DNA of 64,000 bases, from contig JADANN010000414.1 of the NCBI GenBank assembly GCA_018806985.1, positions 1,904,323 to 1,968,322 of the forward strand. The letters are read 5' to 3'. Below are positions 32,964-46,500 of this stretch, piece after piece. A program made the position numbers and the translations under genes. The notes under the pieces were generated by a model, which was not told where the DNA came from, did no database searches, and worked only from the letters and a program-made list of their open reading frames with translations. The number at the start of each line of letters is the position of its first letter. Position 1 is the first letter of the stretch. Source of the stretch: Angiostrongylus vasorum (taxonomy: Eukaryota; Nematoda; Chromadorea; Rhabditida; Metastrongylidae).

Positions 32964-35900
32964 TTACTTAACTGGATACTTAGACGGTCCGTCTTCACGA
33001 GCTGTGCGGACGCAAGCACATATGCAATTTGTTCCTTTATCTCGCAATCGTAGTCCATGGTGGTGGTCTTGTTCGAGCATGGTAGCGCGTGCGAGTCTCA
33101 TACCGTGATCTGTAAAACAACTGCAGCTGCGGGTACAGCTGATTAACTTTGTTTATGAACACGTCCACCCAACGTATAGGTGGTCGTCCTTGGAGACGTT
33201 TGCATTCTCTTGGAGTCCACTCTACTGTTCTTTCCGTCCATCTGTCGTCTGTTCTTCTCATTATGTGACCGGCCCATCTACGTTTCGCTATCGATGTATC
33301 TCCTCTCTCCTGGATCCCGAAAATGTGACAGATTTGGAAGGTCAGAGCTTCGCATTCAGGCTAGATATTGAGAGTACCGGTTATATTTCAGAAGACATTG
33401 CTCAAGCGCTCTGTGAGTAGTGCGAAACATTCTTGACGTGATTGAAGTGTCAACCCACGTCTCTGCAGCATAACAGAGCGCTGGGAGGACCGTAGAATCG
33501 AACAGATGAGCGCGGATTTTCGGGCCTTTCAGTTGCTCAGCGGCTTCTTTGAGAGGCCCGAATGCGGTTCCTCCTTCATGTTGTTTTCCATGTTTATTGA
33601 TCGCCCAAGGTATACGTCAGAGGTGGTCTTTGCAATGAGATGTCATCCAATTCAATTTTTTCGCCTTTGCACCATGGGTTTTTCATGAACTGGGTCTCCT
33701 TTCGATTTATGCCAAGTCCGATCTTTTTCCCCGCTTCGTTGTGCTCGTTGATCATCATCTCTGCTTCGCTAGTACTTCTTGAGAAGATGACGGCAAAACG
33801 AAGGTTTGATAGGAATTTTCCATCAATACGTATACCTTTCTCACCTTAGTCGAGTGACTTCATTATCCACTGCAGTGGGCACTGAACAGATTTGGCGATA
33901 TTGTGTCGCCCTGTCGAGCCCCTTTTCCTATGGGTGTGGTCGGTGGAAAAGCTGTGTTTTCGTAGTGCAGTTCCGATAACAGTCGGACAGAGTTCTTATG
34001 TAGGACGCGTCCACTCCTTGGTCGACGAGCGCTGATAGGATTGCATTCGTTTCAACACTGTTAAACGCTTTTTCATAGTCGACAAAGGTTAGGGCTAAAG
34101 GCAGATGGTATACCCGACAAACTTCGATGACGCTGGACACAGTCCATGCAGCAAAATCCTTTTCAAAATCCTGCTTACTCTACTGGTTACGCCTCATCCA
34201 ATGTCCTTGATATGCGTTCCAGCATAATCTTCGTGAAGAGTTTGTAGAGAACACTCAACAAGCATATGGGACGATAGTTACGAAGATCCCTTCGCTCTCC
34301 TTTCTTGGGCAGGATGGCCGTGCGTCCTCCACTGGTCTGGGATTTTTTCCTTTTGAAGGTAGGGTGTTATATGTGATTTACGAGAAGTACATGTGAATTG
34401 TGGCTTCCAGCTCTAAGGAAGTCGGCGGTAATATTATCGTATCCTGGAGCTGTGCCTCTTTTCATGCTTTCTATCGCAACTCGAACCTCCAACGAAAGAA
34501 TTCCAGGTGGTTTTTCTCCAGCGGGGATATTAGGGATCCGGGACAGGGGATTGTGGAACGGAAAAGGTTGGTGTAGAACGTTTCCACTATTAATTCCATA
34601 TCATGGCGGGAACTTTTGACGATCCCATCTTCGTTTATCAGAGCTGAAAGCGGAACATTATAATCACACAAGTTCCCACGGCATTTTTTCAGACTGCTTT
34701 TTTTCTGCTGCTTCCAGTAGTTTCTTCTGCTTGTACCGCTGTAGATCTTCCTGCAAAGCTATTCTGCAGCTGGCATTTATTACTAGCCATGTCAAACGTG
34801 TTGCAGTAGGATCAAGCTTCAGTTTCCTTCCTTTTCGAGCAACTGCTTTGTAGTGATGGAGATGCGATCCGATCTTCTTGCTTGAGGAACTGAGGCGAAT
34901 TCGGCACAGCTTTTTAGTTCTTCGACAAGCAGTTCGTAGTCTTCGATCGGGTCTTCTTTAATCTGCCAGTCACGTTTGGATAGGACTTCGTTCAGAATGT
35001 TCTCGTCGTATACAGCTAGACTTTTTCCTTCGTGGTCGATGAAGAGAGTTCTTTTCCAGCTTGTGGCTGAATCGAATCTTCACGCGAAGAAGGCGTTGAT
35101 CGGAACCAGTACAGAATGACGGGACTACCGATGTGTCAAGTAGGCACTATCTTCTGCTTGTCAGAATGTGGTCGATCTCCGCATGAGTCATGCCGTTGGA
35201 TGACTCTCATGTCCAGCGGCGGCTTTCTTTCTTCTGGAAAAACGAGTTTCCATGGAAGAGACGTGCTGCGGGCAGGAGTCCTGCGAGACGGTTCCCATTT
35301 TCATTTCTTTCTCCCAATCCAAAATTTCCGATCCTGTATTCGTTCTCGTTGGCCTTTTCTATTCTGCCGTTGAAGTCTCCGACAACAAATTGATGATATA
35401 CTTTATCATTGCAGATGACTTCCTCCAACTGATAGAAGAACGCATTTAATTCGTACTCATCGGCTGCGTCGCTCGGTGAGTAGCAGTTGATGATAGTGAT
35501 CTTCTTATGATGCGACAGTTGAAGGCGGAGGACGGCTGTGCGAGGGGGAAAGGATCTCGTATGAGTCGACGAGATGGACAACGGACGGGGGGAACGACAT
35601 AGCCTACGTCGCCGACATTTCGTGACGGGACCTTTTCTCCACGAATCACAAGGTAGATGGCCTATGTCGGTCTTCTTGATTTTTGTTTCTTGTAGTGCGA
35701 TCACACAAAATTTAATGCGATCTGCGGCTACAAGAAGGGCGTGAAGATCGGCGTCTGTGGAGAGTGTTCTGGCATCATACGTGCTTAGTAAGCAACAATC
35801 TCCGTGGCGTCTCGTGTGTGTGTTCGTCAGATCCGGTTCCAATGACGTCCTGCGTAACCCGAGATTTTCTGGCCTCTTACCGGTCGTTTCACCGCCTGAC

Positions 35901-36060
35901 GTCATAGACGGGAGCACCCAGTGTGCGGGGTACTGAGGCTGGCATGTTGCTGGTCGTGCAACTTGGTCCTCCCCTGGAGTCCTGACTTAACCTTGCAAGG
36001 GCGTATCCAGGTCTTCACCACGATGTGGATCAGAGGGAGGTGTGTTTTCGGCGACGATTC
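32964..36060 (-). pseudogene. RTE-clade LINE, near full length, inactive
   Basis: Reverse strand. The endonuclease (apurinic type), 35917-35207, has [40 protein letters not shown] and VVGDFNGRI. The linker/RT part includes FVDYEKAFNSVETNAILSAL (about 34090-34030). At about 33810 the fingers/palm segment reads SNLRFAVIFSRST where the family has an FADD motif, so a small in-frame deletion removed the catalytic Asp pair. The C-terminus, 33261-33037, has RRTDDRWTERTVEW. Several frames are needed, so it is not intact. The 3' end, at the left, is TTAACTGGATACTTAGACGG. Confidence 0.85.
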
Positions 36061-36869
36061 CTTCGCTCAGTCTTCCTACTAGTTGATTCGGAGAGATGTT
36101 AAAACCGAAATCAGAAACGAAAGTAGGAATGAAAAAGTAACCGACCGCTCAATGACGATGTAGAAGCAGAATCCTTAGCAAATCTCAGAACTGAAATCAA
36201 GCAGAAAATAACCAGGCTTTGAATTTGATGAAAATTTTGTATGAGCAATTGTAATTCACTCTAGAAGGATGGACGTAAATTTTTAGTGAACACCTATCCA
36301 GAACACAATCTGGTTTTTCTGCAGCAATGGAGAACGATCTAACATCACACAGTTAGATGCATGAATACCCTTGTCGAAAGGATTCAATTACTATAAAGTA
36401 GAAATCCTCTATTTCCGTTTTGCGGAAGACAATTTCACCGCGATAAGAAATGTTCAGCGCTCATATAAAAGAGAAGTTTAACACTCGAAAACTTCATTTT
36501 CCAATTATTTCGAGAAATTACTTCCATTTTCCAGAGGCAAGCGCCTTTTTTTTCCAAAACGCTCTTGATTCGACGTGGTAAGTTCTCGTCGACGACATTA
36601 ATAGAACTGAATAGATGTATGGAACTGTAGAGTGGGCCTGAAGTTCGGCAAAATTCTCCGGGGGACTTCTGAATCTAGTGGATTCACGACAACGAACCGA
36701 TTGTATTCGTTAGGGTGTCGAACGTTTTGAGTTTGTGCAAGCTTATGGGGATGTCTGTTTCTATCTATGAAATTAAAAAGAATGTCATTAGAAAACCGCT
36801 TTTACGTCAATCTTTCTTTTTCTTTGCTATTAACTCGAAACTATTCAGTTGGCATTAGGGATAAAAAAG
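36061..36869. other. Intergenic, no recognised gene
   Basis: 36000-36080 is probably the 5' flank of the LINE (CAGGTCTTCACCACGATGTG). The remainder is AT-rich and unassigned. Confidence 0.4.
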
Positions 36870-37142
36870 GGTAAAGCTCTCGACGTTGACGAATCCCTGA
36901 GAGGTGCACCATGCGTCCGACTTCGTTGAGCTTCGTAGAGGTGATTGAATGCATATCTGGCCCATACAATAACTCGTAGCGGTCTACCGACGTATCTAGT
37001 CAGTGCAGTTATCCTCCTACACAGGCATGGCACCACAACAATCTAGCGACTTCAGAAGGATGAAGAGCTTGGTAAGCTTGGGCGCGGAATCGAACCCGTG
37101 TGTATTGCAGGACACCTCTTACCACTGCGTTACACGCAGCCC
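36870..37142 (-). mobile_element. tRNA-derived SINE (family B), copy 6
   Basis: Shares GAATGCATATCTGGCCCATA and the CTTGGGCGCGGAATCGAACCC head, in which the complement GGGTTCGATTCC is a near-perfect box B (about 37076-37090). It ends in TTACACGCAGCC. Confidence 0.7.
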
Positions 37143-38038
37143 GCAGTTGGTATTCCTGAATTACGCAGGAAAATAAGAGTAAAAACCACCCTATTAGCGA
37201 TTTCCCCCTGATGACGTCAGTTTCAGTCATGTTATTCGTATGTAGTTGTCGTTTCCATCAATTTTTTTTTACTAGATATCACAGCGATTGTTTTCCTTTG
37301 GGCAGAAGGGCAAATTCCTAAGTTCTTTGGTCGTTCTTGCATTTCGTTTAGCTTTCTTGAAGGAAATTCGCTATCGTACACCATCTACAATCCATTTCTT
37401 CTTAAGAATCGCTGCTCATTTTGAATGAGTGCTTTTTATAAGTATGTCTTAGTATGTATGTCTTAGCATATATTAATCGATAATCCTTTCATGGGCTTTT
37501 TACCAAGTCCTCAATAAAGTTTTTCTTTTACTCTAACTGATTTACACATGATTCTTTCTACTGTACTTCTCAAGTTCCTGTGAAACCTATTCTCTTTTTA
37601 GAGTATGACATTCGCGTTGAGAAGACTATGAGTGGACAGAAATCGTTTGTTCTCGTGTGATCGTAAGAAAAAAGATTCCACTTAAGTAGTATCACTCGAA
37701 AATGTACCATACTCATTGAACTGTGAGACGTGTCGTGGGAGTGTTGTAAAAATCGTCCAACGAGAATGGTCGGAATCGACTGGTCTCGTGATGCAGAGGA
37801 CATCCAGGTTTGGTTTGACGCCGCTGTGGATTCATCTCGATACACAGCTACCCTTCTTCATCAAATCTTCAGTAGTGCTCTTCATTTCGACACTGGTAGG
37901 TACTCGTTCAGCAACTTCCATCATCCGGAGTGGTTTTTCCAACGTGTGACCTTTTTTTTTGAAACATGTGGTTTTGTTCGAGGGAGATGGGGAATGGAAA
38001 TGGATACCACACAATTCCATCGCAAAGGGTTGAGACAT
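37143..38038. other. Intergenic with unrecognised open frames
   Basis: Frames at 37832-38038 (-) and 37570-37845 (-) may be one degraded polypeptide, but I do not recognise it. The forward frame 37730-38296 runs into the SINE and is not a gene. Confidence 0.35.
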
Positions 38039-38312
38039 TCGGCGTTGATCAATCTCTTAGGGATTCGTCATGCATTCGACTGTGGTATCGTAGAGGCAGC
38101 AGGATTCTTATCTGGTCTACGCAATAACTTACGAATAGCTGCAGATGTATCATCTGTGTCTTTTATCGTTTCAGACAAGTCTGGAGTGATAAATTTCACT
38201 TACCTGAAATATACCGCGCACAGAGGGCTTGGGTTTTCCTGGGGACGCAGGATCAAAACAGTGACTGTGTTTGTATTGCAGGGCATCTCTAACTAGTGCG
38301 CTTGACGCAGCC
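38039..38312 (-). mobile_element. tRNA-derived SINE (family B), copy 7
   Basis: GTTGATCAATCTCTTAGGG, CATGCATTCGACTG and the head with GTATTGCAGGGCATCTC and GTGCGCTTGACGCAGCC. The middle has small insertions relative to the other copies. Confidence 0.6.
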
Positions 38313-39069
38313 TAAGTCCTTTCATAAGTTGACGAAACTCTTGCTACTACTATATTAAATTCTAAACTCTATGTCGGCTGCAATCTCGCATCTCAGCCAT
38401 GCTTGTAGAGTTGTCATGACATTTAACAACTTCTGGACCTTCAAAAAAATGCCATTTTTTGGAGTTATGCGCCTGGAGATTTACTGGTTTTCTCTTCTAC
38501 TGAGGAATGAGGCGGACAACATTTCAGTAGAGGGAAATGATTGCTCGTGCCCTTCAAAATGAGCTATCGATCGGTGCGCAGCCGATGTATAGTCACCGAG
38601 GACGCCCGAGAAAAAAAAAGACTTTCCTAAATAGAGAAACAACTGCTACACTGCTGTGTCCTCGTGCAGAAGCTTAATGATAACCCCACCTGGTGTAGAA
38701 TGATGCAGAGACTAATCAATCAGTGTTGATTCGGTCGTCTTTCACCTTCAAATTCTATTCTGGTTCGTCGTAAGATTGAAGAGCAGTCTATTATTCAAAA
38801 ACAGAGCTGCGTTTCCGATGGCTAAAAACGATCCTCACGGTATTACGACTTTCGTTTCCGTTTCCGGAACCGTTGAATTTTTTCACGGCTTTGGTGAAAT
38901 CCTAATGGTTGAGACCTTAGTGAATACCATTTGGCAACCGAAAGAACTCCATCGTCACGAACGGCAAAGCTTCACAAGAGCCAGGAAAATATTTGGACTC
39001 CCATTTTTCTTTAACCTCGGCATGACTAATGACCGTGTATTCTTTTCATTGATATGCCAACGCGTGGTT
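38313..39069. other. Intergenic, no recognised gene
   Basis: The frame 38776-39075 (+, 99 aa) is open but unrecognised. No family seen elsewhere in the window is present. Confidence 0.35.
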
Positions 39070-39570
39070 GATTAAAGAAAAACCAAACTTTATCCGACTA
39101 AAACAACAACCCCTTCGCCTTCTTCAGAGATGGATAGATCCGAGTTGATTATTCACAGTTGCATCTTTTTTCTGATATGGGTCTTAGTGAACGCATCTAG
39201 TCCAAAATGGAGCACCTTCCCGATGAAGTAACCTCACTCGGCAGCGCTCTGTTATAGAGAGCCGTTGTTGATACTGATTGTTCACCGATAATCGTGACAA
39301 TCGTTCGTTTTCTCCTGACATTCCATCATGCAGAAGTAGCTACCATTATCAGCTATCAAAGAGCATTACAAAACTTCAAAAACCGACCTTCCTTTAACCT
39401 CGGCGTGACTAATCAACATATATTTTTTTTCATCGATGAGCTAAGACGACTCGGTGCGACCACGAAGACCCAAAGCGGAAGAAGGACTAACTCTGGACAA
39501 TCGACTCGAATCCTGTACTGAAGAACGTGAAAGCCCTAAAACGTTAGCCAGATAAACACATTAGCTTATC
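39070..39570. mobile_element. Foldback element (family D), copy 3
   Basis: The left end on the reverse strand gives CTCTGAAGAAGGCGAAGGGG, TTTTAGTCGGATAAAG. The right end on the forward strand gives GGACAATCGACTCGAATCC, ACTGAAGAACGTGAAAG and TTAGCCAGATAAACAC. It has the same end-inverted layout as copies 1 and 2. Confidence 0.55.
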
Positions 39571-39710
39571 AATGAAAAAAAATACCCACATCAGTATAAA
39601 TGGAGAATATCGTTGTTCCCAATTGGAGACCGGTGTAATATTCGAAAGTGTACCAGCAATTGAAAGTACATTAAATTCCTCTCCAGTTACGTCATAAAGC
39701 GTAAAACCTT

Positions 39711-39937
39711 CGGTGTCGATCAGTCTTTGAGAGATGCGATATGCAATTGACTTCGTCGACCTTCGTAGAGGTGATTGTTAAGTATGAAGTCAATGCTACT
39801 CGCCTCCCTAAAAGTCTCTACCGTCCATTCGGAGGAACGGAAGGCCTGCTGAGTTTGGAGTGCGTGCTTGAACCAGCGAACCGACATGTAGTGTGTATTG
39901 CAGGGCACTTCTCAACCACCGTGCTATACGAGCTCCA
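39711..39937 (-). mobile_element. tRNA-derived SINE (family B), copy 8
   Basis: Diverged copy with GTCGATCAGTCTTTGAGAG, CAATTGACTTCGTCGACC and the head GTGTATTGCAGGGCACTTC then CAACCACCGTGCTATACGAG. Confidence 0.55.
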
Positions 39938-40510
39938 ATAGCGTTATATAAATTGTAAAGGCATTTCGTATACAACGTAGATATGAACGTTGAGCTTTCC
40001 GGCCACTAAAGCCTATAAGGACGATTTATCGAAATTATCGAATTTCCTTGAAAATCCACAGCGATTTGCAAGCCTTTACCACAAACAACGTCAACGGACT
40101 GCTTGCTAAGGGAAAACAAAAGCAATTTGAGAGATAATCGCAAATTTCCCAACCGTTCTTATTCGCGCATTAGAGTTGCTCAGTGTTCACATGATCGCCA
40201 TGGTAAACACCATGCTTTTAGACAATTTCGAACACTGCAGAAGGAGTCGAATCTTTCAGAACTGCGTTGAAAGTAGGAATCTCTATGCTATTGGCGCCAA
40301 AAATACGATTTCCAGTGCCTGCAAAACTCTTGCTGTATCTCTATCGAAAAAAAACACAAAAAAACGATGTCTAAAGAAAAATGCGGTTCTAATCTCTCTT
40401 ATCGGTCAAACCGTCATGGCAGAATTCCACTTGGCATCGGAGCGCTTCCTGTATCACGTGAAATTCCATTTCTCGCAAAAAAGCACAGAACGCCGCTAAG
40501 TTGAAAAGTG
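39938..40510. other. Spacer between repeats and the satellite array
   Basis: Unique-looking, moderately AT-rich sequence. The frame 40176-40499 (+) has no recognisable product. The satellite begins abruptly after it. Confidence 0.4.
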
Positions 40511-43500
40511 AATGATGTACGGTATACAGCACCCTCAGTCCGCCTCAGAGGCTGGCCACCGTACTTCGTCTCGAAAGATGTGCTGCATACAGCACATTCA
40601 ATTCGCCTCAGAGGCTGGCCACCGTACTTCGTCTCGAAAGATGTGCTGCATGCAGCACATTCAATTCGCCTCAGAGGCTGGCCACCGTACTCCGTCTCGA
40701 ATGATGCGCGGCATGCAGCTCATTCAATTTGCCTCAGAGGCAGGCCACCGTACTTCGTCTCGAAATGTGTGCCGCATGCAGCACTTTCAGTCCGTCTCAC
40801 AAAAGCCTCAGAGGCACGCCTCCGCACTTCGTCTCGAAATATGTGCCGCATGCAGCACATTCAATTCGCCTCAGAGGCAGGCCACCGTACTTCGTCTCGA
40901 ATTATGTGCCGCATGCAGCTCATTCAATTTGCCTCAGAGGCAGGCCACCGTACTTCGTCTCGAATCATGTGCCGCATGCAGCACATTCAATTCGCCTCAG
41001 AGGCAGACCACAGTACTCCGTCTCGAATGATGCGCGGCATGCAGCACATTCAATTTGCCTCAGAGGCAGGCCACCGTACTTCGTCTCGAATCATGTGCCG
41101 CATGCAGCACTTTCAGTCCGTCTCACAAAAAGCCTCAGAGGCACGCCTCCGCACTTCGTCTCGAAAGATGTGCGGCACGCAGCACATTCAATTCGCCCCA
41201 GAGGCAGGCCACCGCACTCCGCCTCGAATGATGCACGGCATGCAGCACATTCAATTTGCCTAAGAGGCAGGCCACCGTACTTCGTCTCGAATCATGTGCC
41301 GCATGCAGCACTTTCAGTCCGTCTCACAAAAGCCTCAGAGGCACGCCTCCGCACTTCGCCTCGAAATATGTGCCTCATGCAGCACATTCAATTCGCCTCA
41401 GAATCAGGCCACCGCACTCCGTCTCGAATGATGTGCCGCATGCAGCACATTCAATTCGCCTCAGAGGCAGGCCACCGTACTTCGTCTCGAATCATGTGCC
41501 GCATGCAGCACTTTCAGTCCGTCTCACAAAAGCCTCAGAGGCACGCCTCCGCACTTCGTCTCGAAATATGTGCCGCATGCAGCACATTCAATTCGCCTCA
41601 GAGGCAGGCCACCGTACTTCGTCTCGAATCATGTGCCGCATGCAGCACTTTCAGTCCGTCTCACAAAAGCCTCAGAGGCACGCCTCCGCACTTCGTCTCG
41701 AAATATGTGCCGCATGCAGCACATTCAATTCGCCTCAGAGGCTGGCCACCGTACTTCGTCTCGAAATGATGTGCTGCATGCAGCACATTCAATTCGCCTC
41801 AGAGGCTGGCCACCGTACTTCGTCTCGAATGATGCGCGGCATGCAGCTCATTCAATTTGCCTCAGAGGCAGGCCACCGTACTTCGTCTCGAAATGTGTGC
41901 CGCATGCAGCACTTTCAGTCCGTCTCACAAAAGCCTCAGAGGCACGCCTCCGCACTTCGTCTCGAAATGATGTGCCGCATGCAGCACATTCAATTCGCCT
42001 CAGAGGCAGGCCACCGTACTTCGTCTCGAATTATGTGCCGCATGCAGCTCATTCAATTTGCCTCAGAGGCAGGCCACCGTACTTCGTCTCGAATCATGTG
42101 CCGCATGCAGCACATTCAATTCGCCTCAGAGGCAGACCACAGTACTTCGTCTCGAATGATGCGCGGCATGCAGCACATTCAATTTGCCTCAGAGGCAGGC
42201 CACCGTACTTCGTCTCGAATCATGTGCCGCATGCAGCACTTTCAGTCCGTCTCACAAAAGCCTCAGAGGCACGCCTCCGCACTTCGTCTCGAAAGATGTG
42301 CGGCACGCAGCACATTCAATTCGCCCCAGAGGCAGGCCACCGCACTCCGCCTCGAATGATGCACGGCATGCAGCACATTCAATTTGCCTAAGAGGCAGGC
42401 CACCGTACTTCGTCTCGAATCATGTGCCGCATGCAGCACTTTCAGTCCGTCTCACAAAAGCCTCAGAGGCACGCCACCGCACTTCGCCTCGAATGATGTG
42501 CGGCATGCAGCACATTCAATTTGCCTCAGAGGCAGGCCACCGTACTTCGTCTCGAATCATGTGCCGCATGCAGCACTTTCAGTCCGTCTCACAAAAGCCT
42601 CAGAGGCACGCCACCGCACTTCGTCTCGAATGATGCGCGGCATGCAGCACATTCAATTCTGCCTCAGAGGCAGGCCACCGTACTTCGTCTCGAAATGATG
42701 TGCCGCATGCAGCACATTCAATTCGCCTCAGAGGCAGGCCACCGCACTTCGTCTCGAATGATGTGCCGCATGCAGCACATTCAATTCGCCTCAGAGGCAG
42801 GCCACCGTACTTCGTCTCGAATGATGTGCCGCATGCAGCACATTCAATTCGCCTCAGAGGCAGGCCACCGTACTTCGTCTCGAATGATGCGCGGCATGCA
42901 GCACATTCAATTTGCCTCAGAGGCAGGCCACCGTACTTCGTCTCGAATCATGTGCCGCATGCAGCACTTTCAGTCCGTCTCACAAAAGCCTCAGAGGCAC
43001 GCCTCCGCACTTCGTCTCGAAATGATGTGCGGCATGCAGCACATTCAATTCGCCCTCAGAGGCAGGCCACCGCACTTCGTCTCGAATGATGTGCCGCATG
43101 CAGCACATTCAATTTCGCCTCAGAGGCAGGCCACCGTACTTCGTCTCGAATCATGTGCCGCATGCAGCACTTTCAGTCCGTCTCACAAAAGCCTCAGAGG
43201 CACGCCTCCGCACTTCGTCTCGAAATATGTGCCGCATGCAGCACATTCAATTCGCCTCAGAGGCAGGCCACCGTACTTCGTCTCGAATGATGTGCGGCAT
43301 GCAGCACATTCAATTCGCCTCAGAGGCAGGCCACCGTACTTCGTCTCGAATCATGTGCCGCATGCAGCACTTTCAGTCCGTCTCACAAAAGCCTCAGAGG
43401 CACGCCTCCGCACTTCGTCTCGAAATATGTGCCGCATGCAGCACATTCAATTCGCCTCAGAGGCAGGCCACCGTACTTCGTCTCGAATGATGTGCGGCAT

Positions 43501-46500
43501 GCAGCACATTTCAATTCGCCTCAGAGAAAGCTCAGAGGCCATCCGCACTTCGTCTCGAAATGATGTGCCGCATGCAGCACATTCAATTCGCCTCAGAGGC
43601 AGGCCACCGCACTTCGTCTCGAATGATGTGCCGCATGCAGCACATTCAATTCGCCTCAGAGGCAGGCCACCGTACTTCGTCTCGAATCATGTGCCGCATG
43701 CAGCACTTTCAGTCCATCTCACAAAAGCCTCAGAGGCACGCCTCCGCACTTCGTCTCGAAATATGTGCCGCATGCAGCACATTCAATTCGCCTCAGAGGC
43801 AGGCCACCGTACTTCGTCTCGAATCATGTGCCGCATGCAGCACTTTCAGTCCGTCTCACAAAAGCCTCAGAGGCACGCCTCCGCACTTCGTCTCGAAATG
43901 ATGTGCCGCATGCAGCACATTCAATTCGCCTCAGAGGCAGGCCACCGTACTTCGTCTCGAATGATGTGCTGCATGCAGCACATTCAATTCGCCTCAGAGG
44001 CAGGCCACCGTACTTCGTCTCGAATGATGCGCGGCATGCAGCACATTCAATTTCGCCTCAGAGGCAGGCCACCGTACTTCGTCTCGAAATGATGTGCCGC
44101 ATGCAGCACTTTCAGTCCGTCTCACAAAAGCCTCAGAGGCACGCCTCCGCACTTCGTCTCGAAATGATGTGCCGCATGCAGCACATTCAATTCGCCTCAG
44201 AGGCAGGCCACCGTACTTCGTCTCGAATGATGTGCGGCATGCAGCACATTCAATTCGCCTCAGAGGCAGGCCACCGTACTTCGTCTCGAATCATGTGCCG
44301 CATGCAGCACATTCAATTCGCCTCAGAGGCAGACCACAGTACTTCGTCTCGAATGATGTGCGGCATGCAGCACATTCAATTTGCCTCAGAGGCAGGCCAC
44401 CGTACTTCGTCTCGAATCATGTGCCGCATGCAGCACTTTCAGTCCGTCTCACAAAAGCCTCAGAGGCACGCCTCCGCACTTCGTCTCGAAAGATGTGCGG
44501 CACGCAGCACATTCAATTCGCCCCAGAGGCAGGCCACCGCACTCCGCCTCGAATGATGCACGGCATGCAGCACATTCAATTTGCCTAAGAGGCAGGCCAC
44601 CGTACTTCGTCTCGAATCATGTGCCGCATGCAGCACTTTCAGTCCGTCTCACAAAAGCCTCAGAGGCACGCCACCGCACTTCGCCTCGAATGATGTGCGG
44701 CATGCAGCACATTCAATTTGCCTCAGAGGCAGGCCACCGTACTTCGTCTCGAATCATGTGCCGCATGCAGCACTTTCAGTCCGTCTCACAAAAGCCTCAG
44801 AGGCACGCCACCGCACTCCGTCTCGAATGATGCGCGGCATGCAGCACATTCAATTTGCCTCAGAGGCAGGCCACCGTACTTCGTCTCGAAATATGTGCCT
44901 CATGCAGCACATTCAATTCGCCTCAGAATCAGGCCACCGCACTTCGTCTCGAATGATGTGCCGCATGCAGCACATTCAATTCGCCTCAGAGGCAGGCCAC
45001 CGTACTTCGTCTCGAATCATGTGCCGCATGCAGCACTTTCAGTCCGTCTCACAAAAGCCTCAGAGGCACGCCTCCGCACTTCGTCTCGAAATATGTGCCG
45101 CATGCAGCACATTCAATTCGCCTCAGAGGCAGGCCACCGTACTTCGTCTCGAATGATGTGCCGCATGCAGCACATTCAATTTGCCTCAGAGGCAGGCCAC
45201 CGTACTTCGTCTCGAATCATGTGCCGCATGCAGCACTTTCAGTCCGTCTCACAAAAAGCCTCAGAGGCACGCCTCCGCACTTCGTCTCGAAAGATGTGCG
45301 GCACGCAGCACATTCAATTCGCCCCAGAGGCAGGCCACCGCACTCCGCCTCGAATGATGCACGGCATGCAGCACATTCAATTTGCCTCAGAGGCAGGCCA
45401 CCGTACTTCGTCTCGAATCATGTGCCGCATGCAGCACTTTCAGTCCGTCTCACAAAAGCCTCAGAGGCACGCCTCCGCACTTCGCCTCGAAATATGTGCC
45501 GCATGCAGCACATTCAATTCGCCTCAGAAGCAGACCACAGTACTTCGTCTTGAATGATGTGCGACATGCAGCACATTCAATTCGCCTCAGAGGCAGACCA
45601 CAGTACTTCGTCTCGAATGATGTGCGGCATGCAGCACATTCAATTCGCCTCAGAGGCAGGCCACCGTACTTCGTCTCGAATGATGTGCTGCATGCAGCAC
45701 TTTCAGTCCGTCTCACATAATACTCAGAGGCACGCCTCCGCTACTTCGTCTCGAATGATGCGCGGCATGCAGCACATTCAATTCGCCTCAGAGGCTGGCC
45801 ACCGCACTTCGTCTCGAAATATGTGCCGCATGCAGCACATTCAATTCGCCTCAGAGGCAGGCCACCGTACTTCGTCTCGAATCATGTGCCGCATGCAGCA
45901 CTTTCAGTCCGTCTCACAAAAGCCTCAGAGGCACGCCTCCGCACTTCGTCTCGAAATGATGTGCGGCATGCAGCACATTCAATTTCGCCTCAGAGGCAGG
46001 CCACCGTACTTCGTCTCGAATCATGTGCCGCATGCAGCACTTTCAGTCCGTCTCACAAAAAGCCTCAGAGGCACGCCTCCGCACTTCGTCTCGAAATATG
46101 TGCCGCATGCAGCACATTCAATTCGCCTCAGAGGCAGGCCACCGTACTTCGTCTCGAATGATGCGCGGCATGCAGCACATTCAATTCGCCTGAGAAGCAG
46201 GCCACCGCACTTCGTCTCGAAATATGTGCCGCATGCAGCACATTCAATTCGCCTCAGAGGCAGGCCACCGTACTTCGTCTCGAATGATGTGCCGCATGCA
46301 GCACATTCAATTCGCCTCAGAGGCAGACCACCGTACTTCGTCTCGAATGATGCGCGGCATGCAGCACATTCAATTCGCCTCAGAGGCAGGCCACCGTACT
46401 TCGTCTCGAATCATGTGCCGCATGCAGCACTTTCAGTCCGTCTCACAAAAGCCTCAGAGGCACGCCTCCGCACTTCGTCTCGAAATGATGTGCGGCATGC

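Noticed and set aside
35116..35449. Forward ORFs of 65-85 aa
   Set aside because: Antisense to the endonuclease domain of the reverse-strand RTE LINE.
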